From a bacterium UBP12_UBA5184 (GTDB taxonomy: Bacteria; Vulcanimicrobiota; Vulcanimicrobiia; Vulcanimicrobiales; Vulcanimicrobiaceae), in NCBI GenBank assembly GCA_002413145.1, contig DHWK01000047.1, positions 4,612-19,639 of the forward strand: a stretch of DNA of 15,028 nucleotides, in the 5' to 3' direction. The notes beneath the pieces are model-generated. The model was not told the origin of the DNA. It saw only the letters and a list, made by a program, of their open reading frames with translations, and made no database searches. Made by a program: the position numbers and the translations under genes. Of the stretch, positions 6,960-13,961 are shown one piece after another; position 1 is the first letter of the stretch; each line of letters opens with the position of its first letter.

Positions 6960-7675
6960 TGGCGATCCTCGAAGTCGAGGGCCTGGTGGCAGGCTACGGC
7001 CGCATCGAAGTCTTGCACGGGGTCTCGCTGCGGCTGCAAGAGCATTCGCTCTGCGCGATCATCGGAGCGAACGGCGCCGGGAAGACGACGCTCCTCGCCG
7101 CACTCTCGCGCCTGATCCCGATCCGCGAAGGCCGCGCCATCTTCGACGGCCGCGAGATCACGCATGCGTCATCGCATGCCGTCGCGCGGGCCGGCCTCGT
7201 CCAAGTCCCCGAAGGCCGGCGCATGCTGGCCGGGATGAGCGTCGAGGAGAACCTGCTGGTTGCGGGTGAAGGTGCGGGAGGACGGACGGTGGGCGCCGAC
7301 GTCGCGGCGATGTTCGAACGCTTCCCGACCCTTGCGCCCCGGCGCGCGCTGCCCGCCGGTTCGCTCTCGGGCGGCGAGCAGCAGATGCTCGCCTTCGCCC
7401 GCGCGCTGATGGCGCACCCCAAGGCGCTGCTGCTCGACGAACCCTCGATGGGGCTCGCGCCGAGGCTCGTCGAGACGGTCTTCGACCTGATCGCCGAAGA
7501 GCGCGCCCGCGGAACGTCGATTCTGCTCGTCGAGCAAAACGCGCGCAAGGCGCTCGCCCTCGCCGACCACGCCTACGTCCTCGAACGCGGCTCGATTTCG
7601 CTCGAAGGGAAGGGCGCCGACTTACTCGGCCGCGAGGAAATTACCGCGGCGTACTTGGGCGAGGCGACTCCTTAG
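6959..7675 (+). CDS. livF: Branched-chain amino acid-type ABC ATPase LivF, system 1
   Basis: Second ATPase subunit (238 aa). Walker A is GANGAGKTT at 36-44, the Q-loop region VQVPEGRRMLAGMSVEENL at 81-99 is diagnostic for LivF, the signature LSGGEQQM is at 136-143, Walker B LLLDEP at 157-162, and LLVEQN at 189-194 carries the glutamine that replaces the H-loop histidine in this subfamily. The ATG overlaps the livG stop by one base, so the pair is translationally coupled. This is the last gene of system 1. The next gene is convergent, 44 bases away, with no U-rich terminator between them. The inter-gene space holds a short direct repeat GCAGCC(C)TCGGG at about 7676 and 7697. Confidence 0.96.
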   Translation: MAILEVEGLVAGYGRIEVLHGVSLRLQEHSLCAIIGANGAGKTTLLAALSRLIPIREGRAIFDGREITHASSHAVARAGLVQVPEGRRMLAGMSVEENLLVAGEGAGGRTVGADVAAMFERFPTLAPRRALPAGSLSGGEQQMLAFARALMAHPKALLLDEPSMGLAPRLVETVFDLIAEERARGTSILLVEQNARKALALADHAYVLERGSISLEGKGADLLGREEITAAYLGEATP

Positions 7676-7719
7676 CAGCCCTCGGGACGCGCGCACGCAG
7701 CCTCGGGTAGGCCCGTCGC

Positions 7720-8232
7720 CTATAGACCGTTCCAGGCGGTGAACGGCGCCGGTTTCTTGTACGGCGGGCCGGCTTCGAGCACGATGTCGGCGTGCTCGGT
7801 CAATTCGATCTTGCGCGGATCGCCGGTGTACGGGCGGCCCCCGAGGTACGCGCGCAGCGCCCCCTTGCGAAACTTCACCGGTCCCAGGTGGGTCGCGTCG
7901 AGCCGCTCGCCCCAGAGATCGAAGAATTCGCCGAGCCGGAACGTGCGGACGGTCGGCGACTCGATGTGGATGATGCCGTCGGGTGTGTGGGTGTGCAGCC
8001 AATAGAGACATCCGCCCAAAAGCGGACGTCCGACGTCGGCCGGAATCGGGACCGGCTTCCCGCGATCGTAGATCGCCAGGTGCTGATGGATGTGAAAGAC
8101 GCCGCTCTCCGTACGCTCGCAACGGATGCCACCGACGGTCTGACCGGCGGCAGGCGCGCCGGAGGCCGCCCCCGAGCAGGCTAGAACCGGCGCGAGCACG
8201 AGGGCGGCTGCAAGGCGATGCGATCGAAACAT
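7720..8232 (-). CDS. His-rich lipoprotein of unknown function
   Basis: Exported 170-aa protein. Residues 1-18 are a lipoprotein signal peptide with lipobox V-L-A-C19, so the mature protein should be anchored to a membrane by Cys19. Two clusters stand out: H47-I-H-Q-H51 (in GVFHIHQHLAIYDRG) and H80-T-H82 with H89 (WLHTHTPDGIIHIESP). Cys38 and Cys75 could form a disulfide. Downstream segments include FRLGEFFDLWGERLD and an RAYLGGRPYTGDPRKIEL strand pair. I have seen similar HTHD/P-x-GIIHIE...LGQFFDIWG sequences in secreted proteins annotated only as hypothetical. The clustered histidines suggest metal binding, possibly copper or zinc, but this is inference. The gene is convergent with livF and has a GGAG 14-17 bases before the ATG. 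Confidence 0.82.
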   Translation of the reverse strand: MFRSHRLAAALVLAPVLACSGAASGAPAAGQTVGGIRCERTESGVFHIHQHLAIYDRGKPVPIPADVGRPLLGGCLYWLHTHTPDGIIHIESPTVRTFRLGEFFDLWGERLDATHLGPVKFRKGALRAYLGGRPYTGDPRKIELTEHADIVLEAGPPYKKPAPFTAWNGL

Positions 8233-8260
8233 CGGGTTTTTGTGACTCCGTAGGCGCGGG

Positions 8261-8324
8261 TTCTGTGAATAGCCGGTGGATTTCTGCGAATAAATGCAGT
8301 TTCTTGTGGAATCGTTGTGAACAG
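8261..8324. repeat. Phased TTCTGYGAAT-type repeats upstream of the lipoprotein gene
   Basis: TTCTGTGAATAG (8261-8272) and TTCTGCGAATAA (8282-8293) match at 10 of 12 positions exactly 21 bases apart. A third variant, TTCTTGTGGAAT (8301-8312), and TTGTGAACAG (8315-8324) follow. The core TGTGA/TGCGA words start at 8264, 8285, 8305 and 8316, nearly whole helical turns apart. The stretch is AT-richer than its surroundings and lies 29-92 bases upstream of the lipoprotein start. It could be a regulator binding array. Confidence 0.4.
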
Positions 8325-8337
8325 CGCGTTTGGCCTC

Positions 8338-8366
8338 TTGAATCCGGTTTTTGGCGTTGGTATAGT
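8338..8366 (+). promoter_or_regulatory. Sigma70-like promoter pointing toward the WYL gene 3' end
   Basis: TTGAAT (8338-8343) and TATAGT (8361-8366) are separated by exactly 17 bases. Transcription would begin near 8373, at the foot of the perfect hairpin at 8372-8389. No plus-strand gene follows except a 12-codon ATG frame (8382-8420, MKCGERDIAVDF) without a ribosome site, so a product would be a short RNA or a transcript antisense to the WYL gene. Confidence 0.4.
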
Positions 8367-8371
8367 CAACT

Positions 8372-8389
8372 CACTTCAGCAATGAAGTG
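8372..8389. repeat. Perfect 7-bp inverted repeat with GCAA loop
   Basis: CACTTCA (8372-8378) and TGAAGTG (8383-8389) are perfect complements around GCAA, a stable GNRA-type tetraloop if transcribed on the plus strand. It overlaps the predicted transcription start of the promoter at 8338-8366. It is either the 5' stem of a small RNA or an operator; no T-run follows, so it is not a standard terminator. Confidence 0.5.
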
Positions 8390-8562
8390 TGGTGAACGTG
8401 ACATCGCGGTCGATTTTTGAAGGGAACACCGCTTCGCGGCGGACATCCAGTCGAGCGACCGAAACGCACGACGGTCGAGATGCGGGCCGAGCAATCGGAG
8501 TACGCGCGGACGGAATGCCAGAAACACGTCGACGGGGTCCCGCGAGCAATCGTGGGGCCTCG

Positions 8563-9543
8563 TTAGCTTTCGTACCGCGCGAGGATGGCGCGGGCCAGCG
8601 CGGCCGCGTTCGCTCGCGCATTCGCAGGGCTCAAGATCTCCGCCTCCGCTCCCCACTTCATCGTCCAGCGGACGAACTCGTCGGCGTCGCCGACCGTGTA
8701 GTCGATTTCGACCGAGCCGTCGGGCCGCTCTTCGATCGAACGCTCGCGTACGACCCGGTCAGCCGTCGCGGCCCGCGCGATGACCGGCGAATACCGGACC
8801 TTTACGCGCAGCGCCGCCCCGCCGTGCATGATCCCGCTGACCGAACGCGCCGCAAACGCCGCGATATCGAAATCGGCCGGCATCGTGAACCGCTGGGGCG
8901 AGATCCGAGCGTCGGCGACGGCATCGAGCGCGAAGACGCGCTTCGCACCCCGTCCGCGGTCGTGCGCGACGACATAGACGCGTCCGCCGGAGACGACGAA
9001 ACCGTAGGGGTCGACGTGACGCTTCGAGCTGCGGCGGCGCTTGTCGACGTACGAAAAGTGAACGCTTTGCCGGTCGAGCTGGGCGCGCTGCAGCGTTCGG
9101 AATATCGCCTCGCGCTCGGGATCGAGCTGGGGGTCGGCGATTTGGACGCGCACGGTCGGCTGATCGGCCTTCGCCGAGCTGCTGCCGGCGACGCGGGTAA
9201 GGCGCTTTGCGATCCCCTCGATCGAGGCGCCGATGTTCCCGCCGAGCGAACCGGCGATCCCCTTGAGGGCCAGCAAGCCGAAGAGTTCGTCGTTCGTGAG
9301 TTCGAGCTTGCGCAGCGAGTAGCCGTATTCGAAACGATAGACCCCGGCCTCGCGATCGTAGAACCACGGGAAACCTGCCGCCGTGAGTTCCGAGAGGTAA
9401 CGCCGGAGCGTCCGCGCCGCCGGCGGATGGTCGGCGTCGAGGCGCGCGCGGAGCGCCTCGAAGCCGAAGCGGCCTTCGTCGACCGCCGCCAACAGCTTGA
9501 GGAGCAGCGCGATCTTCGAAGCTTTCAGCGCCGGCTCGCCCAT
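8563..9543 (-). CDS. WYL-domain transcriptional regulator
   Basis: Cytoplasmic ligand-sensing DNA-binding protein (326 aa). The N-terminal 75 residues form a winged helix (ALKASKIALLLKLLAAVDEG, RTLRRYLSELTAAGFPWFYD). Residues 80-130 are a helical linker, and from about 140 comes the Sm-like WYL domain: AIFRTLQRAQLDRQSVHFSY, then KRHVDPYGFVVSGGRVYVVA and KRVFALDAV. The namesake W-Y-L reads V189-Y190-V191, a degenerate but common form. The C-terminal WCX-like extension (LRVKVRYSPVIARA ... DEFVRWTMKWGAEAEILSP) is complete. The ATG at 9543 stands 164 bases from the divergent start of Liv system 2, which makes that operon its likely target. The ligand is unknown. Confidence 0.9.
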   Translation of the reverse strand: MGEPALKASKIALLLKLLAAVDEGRFGFEALRARLDADHPPAARTLRRYLSELTAAGFPWFYDREAGVYRFEYGYSLRKLELTNDELFGLLALKGIAGSLGGNIGASIEGIAKRLTRVAGSSSAKADQPTVRVQIADPQLDPEREAIFRTLQRAQLDRQSVHFSYVDKRRRSSKRHVDPYGFVVSGGRVYVVAHDRGRGAKRVFALDAVADARISPQRFTMPADFDIAAFAARSVSGIMHGGAALRVKVRYSPVIARAATADRVVRERSIEERPDGSVEIDYTVGDADEFVRWTMKWGAEAEILSPANARANAAALARAILARYES

Positions 9544-9644
9544 GCGCCGCGCTTACGGTAGTCAGGCCTGAAGCACCCCCAGGCAGCCCAGTATCCCGCC
9601 CTGAGAGAGGTTCCCGGCTGACGGAGGAAGTTTTCGCCGGTAGT

Positions 9645-9660
9645 GTTATCAGACATTAAC
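9645..9660. promoter_or_regulatory. Candidate operator between WYL gene and Liv system 2
   Basis: GTTA (9645-9648) and TAAC (9657-9660) form an inverted repeat with an eight-base gap in the shared upstream region, with TGT..ACA symmetry partly inside it. It is a plausible regulator site by position only. A T-run of seven (9682-9688) after a weak GTCG/CGAC stem (9664-9679) lies between it and the AGGAG ribosome site (9693-9697). Confidence 0.25.
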
Positions 9661-9707
9661 CTCGTCGAGATACCACGACTGTTTTTTTCTATAGGAGCAA
9701 GCACCAG

Positions 9708-11066
9708 ATGAAGGATGAAACTGCCACGTCCGAGGTTTCACGCTCGGAATTCTTGCGCCGCTCGGGCGCGCTTGGCGTCGCAGGCGCGACATATCTCGGC
9801 TTCCCGCTGCTCGAGTCGCGCCCGCTCGGCGCGATGCCCCTGCCCCCGCCCAAGGACGTGATCGCCGCCGGCGGCGGTGCGACCGTGAAGATCGGTCACG
9901 TCGACAGTTTCTCGGGCGTCTACGCAGCGGCCGGCGAGTCGCAGCACACCGGCCTCGAAGCCGCCATCGCCGAGTGGGCGAAGAAAAACAACCGCATCAA
10001 GTTCGACCTCATCCGCGGCGACGACACCGTCTCGCCGGCGATCGGCTCGAACGAGACGAAACGGCTCATCTCGCAGGTCAAGGTCGACGTCGTCACGGGC
10101 GGCCTTTCGTCCGCGGTCGGGCTCGCCGTCTCGGCGACCTGCCAAGAGAACAACACCTTCTTCCTCGCGATCGGGACCCACGACACGAACATCACCGGCG
10201 CGAGGGTGCATCGCGTGACGTTCCGCCAGACGTGCACCAACTCGATGCTCGCAAACGCGGTCGGGCCCGCCTTGCTCAAAAAGGGCAAACGCTGGTATTT
10301 CCTAGTCGCCGATTACGCCTTCGGGACCGACGGCTACGCGCGGCTCTCGAAGATACTCCGGTCCAATGGCGGCACCGAGGTCGGCGCCGACAAGCACCCG
10401 CTCGGCGCGACCGACTACTCAGCCTATCTCACCAAAGCGCGGAACACGAACGCCGACGTCTTGGTGTTCTCGAATTACGGTCCCGACACGCAAAACTCAT
10501 CGAAGCAAGCCGTCGGCCTGGGCCTCCATAAGAAGATGACCTTCGGCGGCATCCTCTGCGGCAACGAGGTCGCCGTCGGGATGCCCGTCGACGACATCGT
10601 CGGTTCGCTCTGGGGCTATATCTGGGGACCCGAAGCCGGCGGCACGCGCACGGGGCGGATCTACGGCCTGCTCAAGGCGCGCGCCAAAGCCTTCCCGACG
10701 AACTGGCGGCAGTATCTCGGTTTCATGGCCGGCGAAAACTTGATCGAGCGCATCAACGCGGCCGGCACGACCGACACCGAAACCCTCGTCAAGGCCTTCG
10801 AGGGCCACCAGTACGATGCGGGCAAGTCGAAGCCGGCCTACTTCCGCAAGTGCGACCACGAGGCCGTGCAGCAGACCTACGCCGGCGAGATCGTCGCAAA
10901 GAGCAAGCGTCGTAGCGAACAAGAGTATTTCAAGATCGCCTCGACGGTCGGCGGAGATTTCGCGGCCGGCCCTTGCGACAATCCCGATAGCGCGGCGGCC
11001 GAGAAAATCATCACCTCGGAGAAAATCGGCGCCCGCGCCGATTACACGCCCGTCAAGACCAAGTAA
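9708..11066 (+). CDS. ABC substrate-binding protein (Peripla_BP_6 type), system 2, first copy
   Basis: Periplasmic receptor of the type 1 binding-protein fold (452 aa). The leader SRSEFLRRSG (11-20) with a following alanine/glycine-rich core looks Tat-like, but the twin arginine is Arg-Ser, so Sec export or weak Tat use is possible. The mature domain begins at ATVKIGHVDSFSGVYAAAGE, continues with TKRLISQVKVDVVTGGLSSA, FLAIGTHDTNITG, a hinge at KRWYFLVADYAFGTDGYARL, and KHPLGATDYSAYLTKARNTN. The C-terminal region includes several cysteines (RKCDHEA, GPCDNPD). It is longer than LivK and unlike the other two receptors here in sequence. AGGAG lies ten bases before the ATG. It heads the operon; the stop is one base from the next gene. 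Confidence 0.92.
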   Translation: MKDETATSEVSRSEFLRRSGALGVAGATYLGFPLLESRPLGAMPLPPPKDVIAAGGGATVKIGHVDSFSGVYAAAGESQHTGLEAAIAEWAKKNNRIKFDLIRGDDTVSPAIGSNETKRLISQVKVDVVTGGLSSAVGLAVSATCQENNTFFLAIGTHDTNITGARVHRVTFRQTCTNSMLANAVGPALLKKGKRWYFLVADYAFGTDGYARLSKILRSNGGTEVGADKHPLGATDYSAYLTKARNTNADVLVFSNYGPDTQNSSKQAVGLGLHKKMTFGGILCGNEVAVGMPVDDIVGSLWGYIWGPEAGGTRTGRIYGLLKARAKAFPTNWRQYLGFMAGENLIERINAAGTTDTETLVKAFEGHQYDAGKSKPAYFRKCDHEAVQQTYAGEIVAKSKRRSEQEYFKIASTVGGDFAAGPCDNPDSAAAEKIITSEKIGARADYTPVKTK

Positions 11067-11067
11067 G

Positions 11068-12321
11068 ATGAAGACCAGCATACGTCATCTCGCCGCCGCC
11101 TTTAGCGCGGCGGCGTTCGCCCTGTGTGCCCTGGCGGTGCCGTTCCGGCTTACCGCCGCCGACAACGGCCCCGACCAGATTGTCGTCGGCGCGGCGCTGC
11201 CGCTCACCGGCGAAGAGAGCCGCATCGGCGGCTTCTACAAAGCCGCCTACGAACTCGCGGTCAAAGAGATCAACGACCTTGGGGGGCTGGAACTCCGCAA
11301 GTTCCACCGCAAAGTTCCGGTGAAGTTGATCATCTACGACGACAAGACCGACCCCGCGACGTCGCGCAACCTCTACGAGCGCCTCGCCGTCCAGGACCAC
11401 GTCGATGCCTTTCTGGGGGGCTACTCGACCGAACTGGTTCAGGCGCAGACCGTCGTCCCACAGCAGCACCAAATTCCCTACGTCAACGGCGGCGGCGCCG
11501 CAACCGAGATCTATCACCGCGGCTTCAAGACGGTCTTCGGCGTACTGAGTTCGATCGAAAACCTGGCCTACACCGAATGCGATTTCATCGAGCAAATGCA
11601 GGCTCAGGGCAAACTCCCCAAACCTCTCAAGATGGCGGTCGTTTGGGAGAACACGTCGCACGGTAAGGATTTCGTCGCGGGCCTTTCTGCACGCGCGAAG
11701 CAGAAGCCGCAGAACTTCAAGATCGTTCTCAACGAAGGGTTCGACCTGCACGGCAAAGACTTCACCCCGCTGATGCAAAAGGTGAAGGCCGCCGACGCGA
11801 ACGCCTTTATGGCCGACGCTCACCTCGACGACTACATCACCATGCAGCGACAGTATCGTCAGGCCGGGCTGCATCATGCCTACGTCACCTACGGTGCTCG
11901 CGGCCCCGAGAAGGCGGCACGCGACGCGCTCGGCGACGGCGTCAACTATATCTTCGCAGCGACCTGGTGGAATTCGCAAATCCCGAATGCCGCGGTGCGC
12001 GCCTTCGACGAGAAGTGGTCGAAGGCGTATCCGAAAATCCCTCAGGAGTGGTACGCGGCGCTCCCTTACGAGACGGCACGGACGCTCTTCATCGCGATGA
12101 CCGAGGCCGGGTCGGTCGACAAAACGCGCGTGACCGAGGCGCTGCGTCACATCGACATTCGCGACACGATCATCCCCGGCGGCCACATTCGCTTCGAGGC
12201 TGACGGTCAGATGACGGCGCCGTTCGTCGTGACGGAGAACTTGCCGGGCGGAAAGGTCGTCATCGTCTACCCGAAGAGCGAATCGACGGGGAGCGCCACC
12301 CTTCCGGTCCCGAACACGTAG
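11068..12321 (+). CDS. ABC substrate-binding protein (Peripla_BP_6 type), system 2, second copy
   Basis: A second receptor (417 aa) encoded directly behind the first with a one-base gap, so the two are co-translated. Residues 1-30 are a Sec signal peptide (cleavage near RLTAAD). The mature protein shows VVGAALPLTGEESRIGGFYK, KLIIYDDKTDPATSRNLYER, DAFLGGYSTELVQAQTVVPQ, PYVNGGGAATEIY and a hinge KMAVVWENTSHGKDFVAGL. GHIRFEADGQMTAPFVVTEN near the C-terminus is the usual final strand of this family. It shares the fold with the preceding protein but little visible sequence, so a recent duplication is unlikely. The annotated start ATG is preferred over upstream frames because it opens the signal peptide. 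It ends ten bases from a convergent gene. Confidence 0.93.
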   Translation: MKTSIRHLAAAFSAAAFALCALAVPFRLTAADNGPDQIVVGAALPLTGEESRIGGFYKAAYELAVKEINDLGGLELRKFHRKVPVKLIIYDDKTDPATSRNLYERLAVQDHVDAFLGGYSTELVQAQTVVPQQHQIPYVNGGGAATEIYHRGFKTVFGVLSSIENLAYTECDFIEQMQAQGKLPKPLKMAVVWENTSHGKDFVAGLSARAKQKPQNFKIVLNEGFDLHGKDFTPLMQKVKAADANAFMADAHLDDYITMQRQYRQAGLHHAYVTYGARGPEKAARDALGDGVNYIFAATWWNSQIPNAAVRAFDEKWSKAYPKIPQEWYAALPYETARTLFIAMTEAGSVDKTRVTEALRHIDIRDTIIPGGHIRFEADGQMTAPFVVTENLPGGKVVIVYPKSESTGSATLPVPNT

Positions 12322-12330
12322 TCCGGCTCC

Positions 12331-13029
12331 TCAGCCTCCGAGCCTTTCGGCGAGCTCGAACAGATCGCGCGCCGCAACGTCAATTCCATCCTCCGCCGTG
12401 AGATCGGAGACTTGGCGCGGCCCCCACTCGCACCGCGCCAAGAACGCCGTGCGCAGTCCGCAAGCGGCGGCGGCGCGCAAATCGGCGTTATGAGCCGCCA
12501 CGAGCATCAACTCTTCGGCCCCGATGCCGAGCAATTCGGCGGCGCCGCGATAGGTTTCGGGATCGGGTTTGTAATGTCGAAAGATCTCCGCCGAGAAAAG
12601 CGCGTCGAAGCGGATGTCGGCGTGGCGCGCGAGGTCGACGAGCAAGGCGACGTTGCCGTTGGAGAGCGTCGCGACGGTGAAGCGTTCGCGCAGCCGCGCC
12701 ATTCCGGCCCTGACGTCGGGCCACGGTTCTAGGCGATGCCAAAACTGCACGCACTCGGCCCGCGCGCTTTCTTCCAAACCGGCCAGACCGAAGCGCGGCG
12801 CGAGCTCGTCGAGCGAAGCGCGGTGCAACGCGTCGAGGTTCGTCCAGGGCAGCCGGCCGTGGCGGACCAAATCCATCGATGGCGCGTACGCCGCGCGCCA
12901 AGCCTCGACGAGCGCGGGCCAATCGGCCGCGAGACCGCGCTCGTGTTCGAAAGCCTCGAAGGAATCGATGAGACTCCCGCGCCAGTCGAACAGGGTTCCG
13001 AATACGTCGAAGACGAGCGCCTTGATCAC
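12331..13029 (-). CDS. Haloacid dehalogenase-like hydrolase (type II HAD family)
   Basis: Cytoplasmic HAD-superfamily hydrolase (232 aa) related to (S)-2-haloacid dehalogenases, which hydrolyse 2-haloalkanoates through an aspartyl ester. Motif I is FDVFGTLFDWR with nucleophile D8 and T12. R45 in EAWRAAY is the likely counterpart of the substrate-binding arginine. Motif II is TLSNGN (S123, N124), motif III is K154 in HYKPDPETY with Y160, and the last motif reads VAAHNADLRAA with D183. The Ser/Asn seen at the last motif of well-studied L-haloacid dehalogenases are Ala/His here, a variant found in many annotated homologues, so dehalogenase activity is uncertain and a phosphatase role is possible. 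The gene is inverted inside Liv system 2, convergent with the receptor and divergent from livH2. Confidence 0.88.
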   Translation of the reverse strand: MIKALVFDVFGTLFDWRGSLIDSFEAFEHERGLAADWPALVEAWRAAYAPSMDLVRHGRLPWTNLDALHRASLDELAPRFGLAGLEESARAECVQFWHRLEPWPDVRAGMARLRERFTVATLSNGNVALLVDLARHADIRFDALFSAEIFRHYKPDPETYRGAAELLGIGAEELMLVAAHNADLRAAAACGLRTAFLARCEWGPRQVSDLTAEDGIDVAARDLFELAERLGG

Positions 13030-13082
13030 GCCCGTACCTTCGCGCTCGAGCGCCGATGTTTTCCTTTCCGCCGGGAGGGTTC

Positions 13083-13961
13083 GTGCAGGACACGCTAGCG
13101 ACGCTGATCTCCGCTTTGCTCGCGGCCGGACTCTACGCGACGATGTCCTACGGTCTCGCTCTCATCTACGGCGTCATGAAGATCATCAACCTCGCCAACG
13201 CCGGCGTCCTCATGCTCGGCGCCTACGTGACGTGGTGGATGTGGGACGCCTACCAGGTCAATCCGCTGCTCGCGCCCCTGGTCATCTTGCCGCTCTTCTT
13301 CTTGCTCGGCGTCGCGCTCGAACGCGTCGCCGTCCGGAGGGTCATGGAGCAAGAGCCGATCATCTCGCTGCTGTTGCTCTTCGGGGTGTGGCTCATCTTG
13401 CAGAACGTGGCGTACGCGCTTTGGACCGGTGACACGCGCTCGATCGAGACGCCCTTCGTCGAGGCGACGTTCAAACTTGGCGGCATTCAGCTCGCTTGGC
13501 CGCGCGTCTACGTCTTTTTTGCCGGCGCGCTGACGCTCGCCGTCCTCCAACTCTTCCTCACCAAGACGCAATTCGGCCGAGCGATTCGCGCCGTCTCGCA
13601 GGATCGCGATGCGGCGCGGCTGGCCGGCATCGAGGTCGAGCGCATCTATTCGGTCGCGTTCGGCATCGGCATCGCGCTCTCGGCGTTCGCCGGCTCGATG
13701 CTCTCGCTGCTGTTTCCCTTCGGTCCCGATTTTGGCCGGGCACTGCAGCTCAAATCGTTCTGCATCGTCGTCCTCGGCGGCCTCGACTCCTTCGTCGGCG
13801 TCGCCTTCGGCGCGATCGCGCTCTCGATCGCCGAGGCTTTCGGTTTACGCTACATGCCCGCGTCCTTACAAAACCTCATCTCGTTCGTGGTGCTGGTCGT
13901 AGTCCTCATCGTGTTCCCGAAGGGCATCGCGGGGATCATCCGGAGCCTGCGGCGTGTATAG
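13083..13961 (+). CDS. livH: Branched-chain amino acid-type ABC permease LivH, system 2
   Basis: Inner-membrane permease half (292 aa) of the second system. The hallmark reads SYGLALIYGVMKIINLANAG (usual FAHG replaced by LANAG). The coupling region TQFGRAIRAVSQDRDAARL and the C-terminal SFCIVVLGGLDSFVGVAFGA fit LivH. Start: an in-frame ATG at 13056 would add nine residues (MFSFPPGGF) without a ribosome site, whereas GTG at 13083 has GGGAGGG at 13073-13079 a few bases upstream and gives the family length, so I prefer it. The promoter must lie within or near the divergent HAD gene, only 26-53 bases away, or expression depends on read-through from the receptors. The 3' end overlaps livM2 by eight bases. 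Confidence 0.94.
   Translation: MQDTLATLISALLAAGLYATMSYGLALIYGVMKIINLANAGVLMLGAYVTWWMWDAYQVNPLLAPLVILPLFFLLGVALERVAVRRVMEQEPIISLLLLFGVWLILQNVAYALWTGDTRSIETPFVEATFKLGGIQLAWPRVYVFFAGALTLAVLQLFLTKTQFGRAIRAVSQDRDAARLAGIEVERIYSVAFGIGIALSAFAGSMLSLLFPFGPDFGRALQLKSFCIVVLGGLDSFVGVAFGAIALSIAEAFGLRYMPASLQNLISFVVLVVVLIVFPKGIAGIIRSLRRV

Noticed and set aside
8261..8324. Replication origin based on DnaA-box-like words
   Set aside because: No word matches TTATCCACA exactly on either strand, no dnaA/dnaN neighbours and no AT-rich unwinding run are present.
8389..9561. 390-codon open frame on the plus strand opposite the WYL gene
   Set aside because: It is rich in Arg/Asp/Ala with no recognisable motifs and lies exactly opposite a well-supported WYL regulator; a high-GC shadow frame.
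11053..12186. 377-codon open frame on the minus strand opposite the second receptor
   Set aside because: Composition is typical of an antisense GC-rich frame and the plus strand carries a clear binding protein with a signal peptide.
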